In this document: positions 19,808-27,475 of the stretch, in pieces
How the letters are laid out: every line of letters starts with the position of its first letter
Position numbering within the stretch: the stretch's first letter is position 1
DNA from: Streptomyces sp. CB09001
Lineage (GTDB): Bacteria; Actinomycetota; Actinomycetes; Streptomycetales; Streptomycetaceae
DNA length: 64,000 nucleotides
Reading direction: 5' to 3'
Assembly (NCBI RefSeq): GCF_003369795.1
Contig: NZ_CP026730.1
Span: 6,439,001 to 6,503,000, forward strand
Notes under the pieces: generated by a model
Told to the model about the DNA's origin: nothing
What the model saw: the letters and a program-made list of their open reading frames with translations, nothing else
The model's database searches: none
Translations under genes and position numbers: made by a program

Positions 19808-20998
19808 GTGAGACGCATGACCGCACGACCCGCTAACGCCCACCAAGCGCGACTGCTCCAGCTGTTGCGCGACGGAGGGCCCAACTCCCGTGCCCAGCTG
19901 GGCGACCAGGTCGACCTCTCCAGGTCCAAGCTGGCCGTCGAGGTGGACCGGCTGCTGGAGACCGGTCTCGTCGTGGCCGACGGACTCGCCGCCTCGCGCG
20001 GCGGGCGCCGCAGCCACAACGTCCGCCTCAACCCCCAACTGCGCTTCCTCGGCGTCGACATCGGCGCGACCTCGGTCGACGTCGCCGTCACCAACGCCGA
20101 ACTGGAGATCCTCGGACACATCAACCAGCCTCTGGACGTGCGCGAGGGCCCGGTCGCGGTCTTCGAGCAGGTACTGTCCATGGCCGCCAAACTGCGCGCC
20201 TCCGGGCTCGCCGAAGGTTTCGACGGCGCCGGCATCGGCGTCCCGGGACCGGTCCGCTTCCCCGAGGGCGTGCCGGTGGCCCCGCCGATCATGCCGGGCT
20301 GGGACGGCTTCCCCGTACGGGAGGCGCTCAGTCAGGAGCTCGGCTGCCCCGTCATGGTCGACAACGACGTGAACCTGATGGCGCTGGGGGAGCAGCACGC
20401 GGGCGTCGCCCGCACCCAGCACGACTTCCTCGTCGTCAAGATCGGTACCGGCATCGGCTGCGGCATCGTCGTCGGCGGGGAGGTCTACCGCGGTACGACC
20501 GGCAGCGCGGGCGACATCGGGCACATCCAGGCCGTGCCCGACGGACGCCAGTGCGCCTGCGGCAACCGGGGCTGCCTGGAGGCCCACTTCAGCGGCGCCG
20601 CCCTGGCCCGCGATGCCACGGAGGCCGCCGAGCAGGGGCAGTCGGTCGAGCTGGCGAACCGGCTGGAGGCGAACGGGGGCCTCAGCGCCGCCGACGTCGC
20701 CGCCGCGGCCGCCGCGGGCGACGCCACCGCGCTGGACCTGATCAGGGAGGGCGGGCGCAGCACCGGCCAGGTCATCGCCGGCCTGGTCAGCTTCTTCAAC
20801 CCGGGCCTGGTGGTGATCGGCGGCGGGGTGACCGGCCTCGGTCACAACCTGCTGGCCGCGATCCGTACTCAGGTCTACCGCCAGTCGCTGCCCCTGGCGA
20901 CCGGCAACCTGCCCATCGTTCTGGGGGAGTTGGGACCCACCGCCGGAGTCATCGGCGCGGCCCGGCTGATCAGCGACCACCTGTTCTCACCCGCGTAG
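19808..20998 (+). CDS. ROK-family transcriptional regulator
   Basis: Sugar-responsive regulator of 396 residues. An N-terminal winged helix (NAHQARLLQLLRDGGPNSRAQ, then LSRSKLAVEVDRLLETGLV) precedes a sugar-kinase-like ROK domain: phosphate loop GVDIGATSVDVAV, sugar-binding GIGVPGPV, VDNDVNLMALGE, and the zinc motif CACGNRGCLEAH. GTG 19808 with GGAGG five bases upstream is chosen; ATG 19817 is possible. The in-frame extension to 19583 is poor. The gene precedes a sugar ABC transporter operon by 222 bases and probably represses it, released by the transported sugar or a derivative. It likely also controls the distant ThuA-type gene through the shared motif. Confidence 0.92.
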   Translation: MRRMTARPANAHQARLLQLLRDGGPNSRAQLGDQVDLSRSKLAVEVDRLLETGLVVADGLAASRGGRRSHNVRLNPQLRFLGVDIGATSVDVAVTNAELEILGHINQPLDVREGPVAVFEQVLSMAAKLRASGLAEGFDGAGIGVPGPVRFPEGVPVAPPIMPGWDGFPVREALSQELGCPVMVDNDVNLMALGEQHAGVARTQHDFLVVKIGTGIGCGIVVGGEVYRGTTGSAGDIGHIQAVPDGRQCACGNRGCLEAHFSGAALARDATEAAEQGQSVELANRLEANGGLSAADVAAAAAAGDATALDLIREGGRSTGQVIAGLVSFFNPGLVVIGGGVTGLGHNLLAAIRTQVYRQSLPLATGNLPIVLGELGPTAGVIGAARLISDHLFSPA

Positions 20999-21016
20999 CC
21001 GCCTTCGCTTTCCCAC

Positions 21017-21093
21017 GCTCCACGGCTGCACGGCTCCACATCTGTACGGCTCCACGGCTCCACGGCTCCACGGCTCCATGGCTCCGCAGCTCC
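21017..21093. repeat. Tandem 8-bp repeat, unit GCTCCACG
   Basis: About 9.6 in-phase copies of an 8-bp unit run from 21017 to 21093; five or more copies are exact or differ by one base (GCTCCACG, GCTGCACG, GCTCCACA, GCTCCATG). It starts 18 bases after the ROK stop and fills the first half of the leader of the ABC operon. Pyrimidine-rich CCCAGCC repeats follow up to 21180. No gene is visible here. Confidence 0.8.
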
Positions 21094-21220
21094 GTCCGGC
21101 ACAGCGCTCTACCCCGACACGCCCTGTTCCGCCCAGCACAACCCAGCCCAGCCCAGCACTGTCCCGCCCAGCCCCGCTCTGCCCTGACACCGGCCCGCAC
21201 GCCCGCCGAGGGGACCTCAC

Positions 21221-22738
21221 ATGGCACCAGAACCACCGCTGCTCAGCATGTCCGGCATCACCAAGTCGTTCCCCGGAGTCCGGGCCCTCGACGGCGTCGA
21301 CCTCGACGTCCAGGCCGGCGAGGTGCACTGCCTCCTCGGCCAGAACGGCGCCGGGAAGTCCACCCTCATCAAGGTGCTGGCCGGCGCCCACCAGCCCGAC
21401 ACCGGCACCATCCGCTGGCGCGGCGAGGAGGTCACCCTGCGCTCGCCCATCGCGGCCATGCGTCTGGGCATCGCCACCATCTACCAGGAACTCGACCTGG
21501 TCGAGCACCTGTCGGTCGCCGAGAACGTCCACCTCGGCCACGAGCCGACCGCCGCCGGCTTCGTCGTACGGGGGAGGGCGGCCAAGGCGTCGACGGCCGC
21601 GCTGCTCAAGCGGCTCGGGCACCCCGAGGTCGACCCGGGGCGGCTGGTCGGGGAGCTGTCGGCGGCGCAGCAGCAGATCGTGTCCATGGCACGGGCGCTG
21701 TCGCACGACGTACGGCTGATCGTGATGGACGAGCCGTCCGCCGCGCTCGACCCGGACGAGGTCGACAACCTCTTCCGCATCGTCGCCGACCTCACCGCCG
21801 ACGGAGTCGCCGTCGTCTACATCTCGCACCGCCTGGAGGAGATCCGCCGCATCGGCGACCGGGTCACCGTCCTCAAGGACGGCCGCGCGGTGGCCGGCGG
21901 GCTGCCCGCCGAGTCGACGCCGACCAGCGAGGTAGTGGCGCTGATGACCGGCCGCAACGTCGAGTACGTCTTCCCGGACCGGCCCACCGCGCCGCCCGCG
22001 GGCGAACCCGTGCTGAGCGTCGAAGGGCTGTCCCGGGAGGGGGAGTTCGACCGGCTCGACCTGGAGGTGCGCCCCGGCGAGATCGTCGGCCTCGCGGGAC
22101 TGGTCGGCTCCGGCCGCTCCGAGATCCTGGAGACGGTCTACGGCGCCCGGAAGGCGAGCACCGGCCAGGTCCTCGTCGACGGGCGGCCGCTGAGGCCCGG
22201 CAGCGTGCGGGCCGCGGTCCGCGCCGGGCTGGGCCTCGCCCCCGAGGAACGCAAGGCCCAGGCCCTGCTGATGCTGGAGTCCGTCACCCGCAACGTGTCG
22301 GTCTCCGCCATGTCCCGCTTCTCGCGCGGCGGCTGGATCGACCGCGGCGCCGAACTCGGCGCGGCCCACAAGGCGACCCGCGAGCTGTCGCTGCGGCCCG
22401 ACAACCCCGCGGTGCCCGTGCGCACCCTGTCCGGCGGCAACCAGCAGAAGGCGGTCCTCGCCCGCTGGCTGCTGCGCGGCTGCCGGGTCCTGCTGCTCGA
22501 CGAACCCACCCGCGGCGTCGACGTCGGCGCCCGCGCCGAGCTGTACGCCGTCATCCGGCGCCTCGCCGACGAGGGCCTCGCCGTCCTGCTGGTCTCCAGC
22601 GAGGTGCCCGAGGTGCTGGGCCTCGCCGACCGCGTACTGGTGCTCCGCGAGGGCCGCGTCGTGTACGAGGCCCCCGCCCGCGAACTCGACGAACACCGCG
22701 TACTCGACCTCGTGATGGAAGGAAGCCCGGCGTCATGA
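21221..22738 (+). CDS. Sugar ABC transporter, duplicated ATP-binding protein (RbsA/XylG type)
   Basis: Energises sugar uptake. The 505 residues contain two nucleotide-binding domains, as usual for the CUT2 class. The first has Walker A GQNGAGKST at 40-48, a weak signature ELSAAQQQ and Walker B LIVMDEPSAALD. The second has a degenerate P-loop (GLAGLVGSGRSE), signature SGGNQQK and VLLLDEPTRGVDVG. Start ATG 21221 after GAGGGGA. Its stop overlaps the permease start (ATGA). It forms one operon with permease and binding protein, presumably under the ROK regulator. Confidence 0.95.
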   Translation: MAPEPPLLSMSGITKSFPGVRALDGVDLDVQAGEVHCLLGQNGAGKSTLIKVLAGAHQPDTGTIRWRGEEVTLRSPIAAMRLGIATIYQELDLVEHLSVAENVHLGHEPTAAGFVVRGRAAKASTAALLKRLGHPEVDPGRLVGELSAAQQQIVSMARALSHDVRLIVMDEPSAALDPDEVDNLFRIVADLTADGVAVVYISHRLEEIRRIGDRVTVLKDGRAVAGGLPAESTPTSEVVALMTGRNVEYVFPDRPTAPPAGEPVLSVEGLSREGEFDRLDLEVRPGEIVGLAGLVGSGRSEILETVYGARKASTGQVLVDGRPLRPGSVRAAVRAGLGLAPEERKAQALLMLESVTRNVSVSAMSRFSRGGWIDRGAELGAAHKATRELSLRPDNPAVPVRTLSGGNQQKAVLARWLLRGCRVLLLDEPTRGVDVGARAELYAVIRRLADEGLAVLLVSSEVPEVLGLADRVLVLREGRVVYEAPARELDEHRVLDLVMEGSPAS

Positions 22739-23754
22739 CGCAGCACGTGTCCCCGCCACGGGGCGGCACCGACAAGGCGGCACCCGTGGAGGGTCCGCCC
22801 GCCTGGCGGGTCCGGTTGGGCCGCGCCGACGTCCGCACCCTCACCCTGCTCGGTGTGCTCGCCGCACTGGTCCTCATCGGCGGCATCACCCAGCCCGACG
22901 CGTTCCTCGACACCCGCAACCTGCAACTGGTGCTCACCCAGGCGTCCGTGATCGGCGTCGTCACCGTCGGCGTCACCTTCGTGATCATCTCCGGCGGCAT
23001 CGACCTGTCGGTCGGCGCCATCGTCGCCCTCTCCTCGGTGTGGGCGACCACGGTGGCCACCCAGGAATACGGCTTCGCCGGGATCCTCTTCACGGCGATC
23101 GTGGTCGGCGTCGGCTGCGGCCTGGTCAACGGCCTGCTCATCTCCTTCGGCGGGATGGTCCCCTTCATCGCCACCCTCGCCATGCTGGCCTCGGCGCGCG
23201 GACTCGCGCTCCAGATCACCGACGGCCGCACCCAGGTCGTCACCGTCCCGAGCGTCCTCGACCTCGCCGAGCGCGACTCGTACGTACTCGGCATACCGCC
23301 GCTGGTCCTGGTCTTCGCGGCCGTCACCGTCGTCGGCTGGCTGGTCCTCAACCGGACCACCTTCGGCCGCCGCACCGTCGCCGTCGGCGGCAACGCCGAG
23401 GCCGCCCGGCTGGCCGGCATCGACGTCCGCCGCCAGAGGCTCTACCTCTACCTGCTGTCCGGGCTGTGCTGCGGCATCGCCGCCTTCCTGCTGGTGGCCC
23501 TCGCCGGCTCCGGCCAGAACACCAACGGAAACCTCTACGAACTCGACGCCATCGCCGCCGCGATCATCGGCGGAACGCTGCTGACCGGCGGCCGGGGCCA
23601 CATCATCGGCTCCGTGCTGGGCGTCCTGATCTTCACCACGATCACCAACATCTTCGCCCTGAACAACCTGCAGAGCGACGTCCAGCAGATCGCCAAGGGC
23701 GCGATCATCGTCGCCGCCGTGCTGGTCCAGCGCCGTACCGCAAGCACGCATTGA
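22735..23754 (+). CDS. Sugar ABC transporter permease (RbsC type)
   Basis: Membrane-spanning CUT2 permease of 339 residues with about ten hydrophobic segments. The family blocks FVIISGGIDLSVGAIVAL, FIATLAMLASARGLAL, TVAVGGNAEAARLAGIDV and AIIGGTLLTGGRG are all present; the Asp in GGIDLSVG is the classic RbsC mark. ATG 22735 shares bases with the stop of the ATPase gene. There is only one permease gene, so the channel is presumably a homodimer. Confidence 0.95.
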   Translation: MTQHVSPPRGGTDKAAPVEGPPAWRVRLGRADVRTLTLLGVLAALVLIGGITQPDAFLDTRNLQLVLTQASVIGVVTVGVTFVIISGGIDLSVGAIVALSSVWATTVATQEYGFAGILFTAIVVGVGCGLVNGLLISFGGMVPFIATLAMLASARGLALQITDGRTQVVTVPSVLDLAERDSYVLGIPPLVLVFAAVTVVGWLVLNRTTFGRRTVAVGGNAEAARLAGIDVRRQRLYLYLLSGLCCGIAAFLLVALAGSGQNTNGNLYELDAIAAAIIGGTLLTGGRGHIIGSVLGVLIFTTITNIFALNNLQSDVQQIAKGAIIVAAVLVQRRTASTH

Positions 23755-23771
23755 GGAAAGGGTTCACCGTC

Positions 23772-24818
23772 ATGACGAAGCTCACGAGTCGCAGAGGGAT
23801 GCTCTTCGGAGCCGCCGCCGTGTCCGCAGGTGCCGTCCTCGCCGGGTGCACCAGCAACGACCCCGACAGCGGCGACGACAAGGCCGCCGCGGACACCCAG
23901 CCGGCCGCCGACGACAAGCCCGGCAAGCCGGTCACCATCGGCTACGCCGGCCCGCAGGCCGACCACGGCTGGCTCAACGCCGTCAACGACCAGGCCAAGA
24001 AGCGCGCCGAGAAGTACTCCGAGATCACCATGGAGATCACCGAGGGCTCCAACGACACCGCGCAGCAGATCGGCCAGATCGAGACCCTCATCAACAAGAA
24101 GGTCGACGTCCTGGTCATCCTGCCGGCCGACGGCAAGGCCCTCACCCAGGTCGGCCTGAAGGCGATGCGGGCGGGCATCCCGGTCATCAACCTCGACCGG
24201 ATCTTCAACAGCCCCCAGGCCTACCGCTGCTGGGTCGGCGGCGACAACTACGGCATGGGTCTCAACGCCGCCCACTACATCGGCGAGAAGCTCAAGGACA
24301 AGTCGGACGCCAAGGTCATCGAGCTGGCCGGCATCGACAACCTGGAACTGACCCAGCAGCGCACCCAGGGCTTCGACGACGGCCTGAAGAACTACCCGAA
24401 CATCAAGAAGGTGGCCCGCCAGGCCGCCGAGTTCACCGTCGAGTCCGGACAGGCCAAGATGGCTCAGCTGCTCCAGGCCCAGTCGGACTTCGACGCCCTG
24501 TGGAACCACGACGACGACCAGGGCGTGGGCGCCCTGCGCGCCATCGAGCAGGCCGGACGGGACGACTTCCTGATGGTCGGCGGCGCGGGCGCGCTCTCCG
24601 CCTTCGAGGCCATCAAGGCGGACAGCGGCGTCCTGAAGGCGACGGTGCTCTACCCGCCGACCATGGCCGCCTCCGCGATCGACCTGGCCCGCGCCCTCGG
24701 CCAGGGCAAGGGCGTCAGCGGACTCGCCGAGTTCGAGATCCCCTCGACCGTCACCTGCTACTCGGCCGTCGTCGACAAGGACAACGTCGACCAGTACATG
24801 TCCACGGGCTTCAAGTGA
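23772..24818 (+). CDS. Sugar-binding lipoprotein of the ABC transporter
   Basis: Extracellular CUT2-type binding protein of 348 residues. The N-terminus TSRRGMLFGAAAVSAGAVLAGC combines a twin-arginine-like motif with a lipobox whose Cys26 would be lipidated, so this may be a Tat-exported lipoprotein. The mature part has the periplasmic-binding fold of ribose/xylose binders (VTIGYAGPQADHGWLNAVND, DVLVILPADGKAL, GIPVINLDRIF, GFDDGLKNYPNIK). ATG 23772 is 17 bases after the permease stop. Ligand not identifiable; the neighbouring dehydrogenase and isomerase suggest an unusual or oxidised sugar. Confidence 0.94.
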   Translation: MTKLTSRRGMLFGAAAVSAGAVLAGCTSNDPDSGDDKAAADTQPAADDKPGKPVTIGYAGPQADHGWLNAVNDQAKKRAEKYSEITMEITEGSNDTAQQIGQIETLINKKVDVLVILPADGKALTQVGLKAMRAGIPVINLDRIFNSPQAYRCWVGGDNYGMGLNAAHYIGEKLKDKSDAKVIELAGIDNLELTQQRTQGFDDGLKNYPNIKKVARQAAEFTVESGQAKMAQLLQAQSDFDALWNHDDDQGVGALRAIEQAGRDDFLMVGGAGALSAFEAIKADSGVLKATVLYPPTMAASAIDLARALGQGKGVSGLAEFEIPSTVTCYSAVVDKDNVDQYMSTGFK

Positions 24819-24820
24819 GG

Positions 24821-24837
24821 GCTGCCGCTCCGGCAGC
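24821..24837. terminator. Short hairpin after the binding-protein gene
   Basis: GCTGCCG and CGGCAGC form a 7-bp stem with loop CTC, starting two bases after the stop codon. It may protect the upstream message or cut transcription into the dehydrogenase gene, which starts 68 bases further on. Confidence 0.45.
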
Positions 24838-24904
24838 GGCCTGACCAGCCGCCGCCGGGGCGGGGCCCACCCCACCGCGCCACCACGACGAGGAGGACAT
24901 CCGC

Positions 24905-26197
24905 ATGGGACAGCCGCAGCAGCCCGAGGGGGCCGGCGCCGAGGAGGCAGCCGCCGGGACCGACAGCGGGACCGATACCGGGACCGGTGCCGGGGCCGGG
25001 GCGGCAACGGGGGCGTCCGCGACCAGACCACCCCTGCGCGTCGGCATGGTCGGCTACGCCTTCATGGGCGCCGCCCACTCCCAGGGCTGGCGCACCGCCG
25101 GCCGGGCCTTCGACCTGCCGCTGAACCCGGTACTGGCCGCGATCTGCGGACGGGACGCCGACGCCGTCCGCCTGGCGGCCGACCGGCACGGCTGGGCGAG
25201 CACCGAGACCGACTGGCGGACCCTGGTCGAACGGGACGACATCGACCTCGTCGACATCTGCACCCCCGGCGACAGCCACGCCGAGATCGCGCTGGCCGCG
25301 CTCGCCGCCGGGAAGCACGTCCTGTGCGAGAAGCCGCTGGCCAACACCGTCGAGGAGGCGCAGGCGATGACCCGCGCCGCCGAGGAGGCCGCGGCCCGGG
25401 GCCAGCTGGCCATGGTCGGCTTCAACTACCGCCGGGTACCGGCCACCGCGCTGGCCCGCCGGATGGTCGCCGAGGGCCGCGTCGGCCGGCTGCGGCACCT
25501 GCGGGTGACCTACCTCCAGGACTGGCTGGTCGACCCGAAGGCCCCGCTCACCTGGCGGCTGCGCAAGGAGCTGGCCGGATCGGGGGCGCTCGGCGACCTG
25601 GGCGCCCACATCGTCGACCTCGCCCAGTACCTGTCGGGCGAGCGGATCGCGGGCGTCTCCGCCCTCACCGAGACCTTCGTACGGGAACGCCCGCTGCCCG
25701 CCGGCGCCCCCCGGGGCCTGTCCGCGGGCTCGGCGGACGGGGTGACGGGACGGGTGACCGTCGACGACGCCGCCGTGTTCACCGGCCGCCTCACCTCCGG
25801 CGCCCTGGTCTCCTTCGAGGCCACCCGCTACGCCACCGGCCGCAAGAACGCCCTGCGCATCGAACTCAACGGCGAGCGCGGCTCCCTCGCCTTCGACCTG
25901 GAACGGCTCAACGAGCTGTCGTACCACGACGGCACCGAGCCCGGGGAACACGCCGGCTTCCGCCGGATCCTGGTCACCGAACCCGAACACCCCTACCTGG
26001 ACGCCTGGTGGCCGCCGGGCCACGGGCTCGGCTACGAGCACACCTTCGTGCACCAGGCGCGCGACCTCGTGCACGCCGTGGCAGAGGGCCGCGGGCCCGA
26101 ACCCTCCTTCGCCGACGGGCTGCAGGTGCAGCGCGTGCTCGCCGCCGTGGAGGAGAGCGCCGAGAAGAACTCCGTCTACACCCCGATCACCCCCTGA
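24905..26197 (+). CDS. Gfo/Idh/MocA-family sugar dehydrogenase
   Basis: NAD(P)-dependent oxidoreductase of 430 residues. After a low-complexity, Gly/Thr/Ala-rich leader of about 43 residues comes the Rossmann motif GMVGYAFMGAAH (about 48-59), then VDICTPGDSHAE, the family lysine motif CEKPLA, and the C-terminal beta-sheet domain with GSGALGDLGAHIVDL, which contains the usual Asp/His active-site region. These enzymes oxidise sugar hydroxyls, often at C3. Start ATG 24905 follows GAGGAGGACATCCGC. It lies 86 bases after the ABC genes and 16 bases before the isomerase gene, so all five probably form one transcription unit. Confidence 0.92.
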   Translation: MGQPQQPEGAGAEEAAAGTDSGTDTGTGAGAGAATGASATRPPLRVGMVGYAFMGAAHSQGWRTAGRAFDLPLNPVLAAICGRDADAVRLAADRHGWASTETDWRTLVERDDIDLVDICTPGDSHAEIALAALAAGKHVLCEKPLANTVEEAQAMTRAAEEAAARGQLAMVGFNYRRVPATALARRMVAEGRVGRLRHLRVTYLQDWLVDPKAPLTWRLRKELAGSGALGDLGAHIVDLAQYLSGERIAGVSALTETFVRERPLPAGAPRGLSAGSADGVTGRVTVDDAAVFTGRLTSGALVSFEATRYATGRKNALRIELNGERGSLAFDLERLNELSYHDGTEPGEHAGFRRILVTEPEHPYLDAWWPPGHGLGYEHTFVHQARDLVHAVAEGRGPEPSFADGLQVQRVLAAVEESAEKNSVYTPITP

Positions 26198-26213
26198 GGA
26201 GGCCGGCAGCGCC

Positions 26214-27212
26214 ATGCCACGCAACTTCACGCTCTTCACCGGACAGTGGGCGGACCTGCCGCTGGAGGAGGTCTGCCGCCTCGCCCGCGACTTCGGCTAC
26301 GACGGCCTGGAACTCGCCTGCTGGGGCGACCACTTCGAGGTCGACAAGGCCCTCGCGGACCCGTCCTACGTGGAATCCCGGCACCAGCTGCTCGACAAGT
26401 ACGGCCTCAAGTGCTGGGCCATCTCCAACCACCTGGTCGGCCAGGCCGTCTGCGACGCCATCATCGACGAGCGCCACGAGGCCATCCTGCCCGCCCGCAT
26501 CTGGGGCGACGGCGACGCGGAGGGGGTGCGGCAGCGCGCCGCCGCCGAGATCAAGGACACCGCACGCGCCGCCGCCCGGCTCGGCGTCGACACCGTCATC
26601 GGCTTCACCGGCTCTTCGATCTGGCACCTGGTCGCCATGTTCCCGCCGGCGCCCGAATCCATGATCGAGCGCGGCTACCAGGACTTCGCGGACCGCTGGA
26701 ACCCGATCCTGGACGTCTTCGACGCCGAGGGCGTGCGGTTCGCCCACGAGGTGCACCCCAGCGAGATCGCCTACGACTACTGGACCACGCAACGCGCCCT
26801 GGAGGCGGTCGGCCACCGGCCCGCCTTCGGCCTCAACTTCGACCCGTCCCACTTCGTGTGGCAGGACCTCGACCCCGTCGGTTTCCTGTGGGACTTCCGC
26901 GACCGCATCTACCACGTCGACTGCAAGGAGGCCCGCAAGCGCCTCGACGGCCGCAACGGGCGGCTCGGCTCCCACCTGCCCTGGGGCGACCCGCGGCGCG
27001 GCTGGGACTTCGTGTCGGCCGGCCACGGCGACGTCCCCTGGGAGGACGTCTTCCGCATGCTGCGCTCCATCGACTACCAGGGGCCCGTCTCCGTCGAGTG
27101 GGAGGACGCCGGCATGGACCGGCTGCAGGGCGCGCCCGAAGCCCTCTCCCGGCTCAAGGCCTTCGACTTCGAGCCGCCGAGCGCGTCCTTCGACGCCGCG
27201 TTCAACAGCTGA
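26214..27212 (+). CDS. Sugar phosphate isomerase/epimerase-family TIM-barrel protein
   Basis: Xylose-isomerase-like TIM-barrel protein of 332 residues. Metal/substrate positions characteristic of the family can be seen: the Glu in RFAHEVHPSEIAYD, the Asp/His of FGLNFDPSHFVWQ, the His of RIYHVDCKEA, and the C-terminal Glu in GPVSVEWED. It starts at ATG 26214, 16 bases after the dehydrogenase stop, with GGAGGCC upstream. With a Gfo/Idh/MocA partner, such proteins act as isomerases, epimerases or lyases on oxidised sugars; which of these applies here is unknown. Confidence 0.9.
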   Translation: MPRNFTLFTGQWADLPLEEVCRLARDFGYDGLELACWGDHFEVDKALADPSYVESRHQLLDKYGLKCWAISNHLVGQAVCDAIIDERHEAILPARIWGDGDAEGVRQRAAAEIKDTARAAARLGVDTVIGFTGSSIWHLVAMFPPAPESMIERGYQDFADRWNPILDVFDAEGVRFAHEVHPSEIAYDYWTTQRALEAVGHRPAFGLNFDPSHFVWQDLDPVGFLWDFRDRIYHVDCKEARKRLDGRNGRLGSHLPWGDPRRGWDFVSAGHGDVPWEDVFRMLRSIDYQGPVSVEWEDAGMDRLQGAPEALSRLKAFDFEPPSASFDAAFNS

Positions 27213-27231
27213 CCGCGCGCTCCCGAGCGCA

Positions 27232-27275
27232 GGCCGGGACGGGGACCGGACCACCCGCCGGTCCCCGGTCCGGCC
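27232..27275. terminator. Two-tier hairpin after the sugar operon
   Basis: Inner stem GGGGACCGG (27241-27249) with CCGGTCCCC (27258-27266), loop of eight bases; an outer stem of nine further pairs (27232-27240 with 27267-27275) has one mismatch and one G-T pair. It lies 19 bases past the isomerase stop and probably ends the ROK-controlled operon. Confidence 0.75.
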
Positions 27276-27288
27276 TGCCTGAATCCCG

Positions 27289-27314
27289 CTTTGTCCTGAG
27301 TTGGGAAAAAGTTC
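27289..27314. promoter_or_regulatory. Second copy of the CTTTGTCC-N11-AAAGTTC motif
   Basis: CTTTGTCC (27289-27296) and AAAGTTC (27308-27314) are separated by 11 bases exactly as at 19633-19658. About 44 bases further on both regions also share a TAC-(C/G)-(G/T)-T-CCCT segment. The motif is 162 bases before the ThuA-type gene, suggesting that the ROK protein controls it too. Confidence 0.55.
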
Positions 27315-27475
27315 AACCAGCTGCGGTCCAAGGGGTGTTCGCCCCGGAAGAACGCGGTTACCGTCCCTGAAGTGTTCAGGACACTCACACCTCCGGGGTG
27401 ACGGCGCACCCCGGCGCCCGCATCGCACGTCTTCGCACCCATCCCGTACGGCCCACCCGTTCCCGGAGGGACTTC

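Noticed and set aside
21017..21093. CRISPR array
   Set aside because: The units are 8 bp with no spacers, and no cas genes are present.
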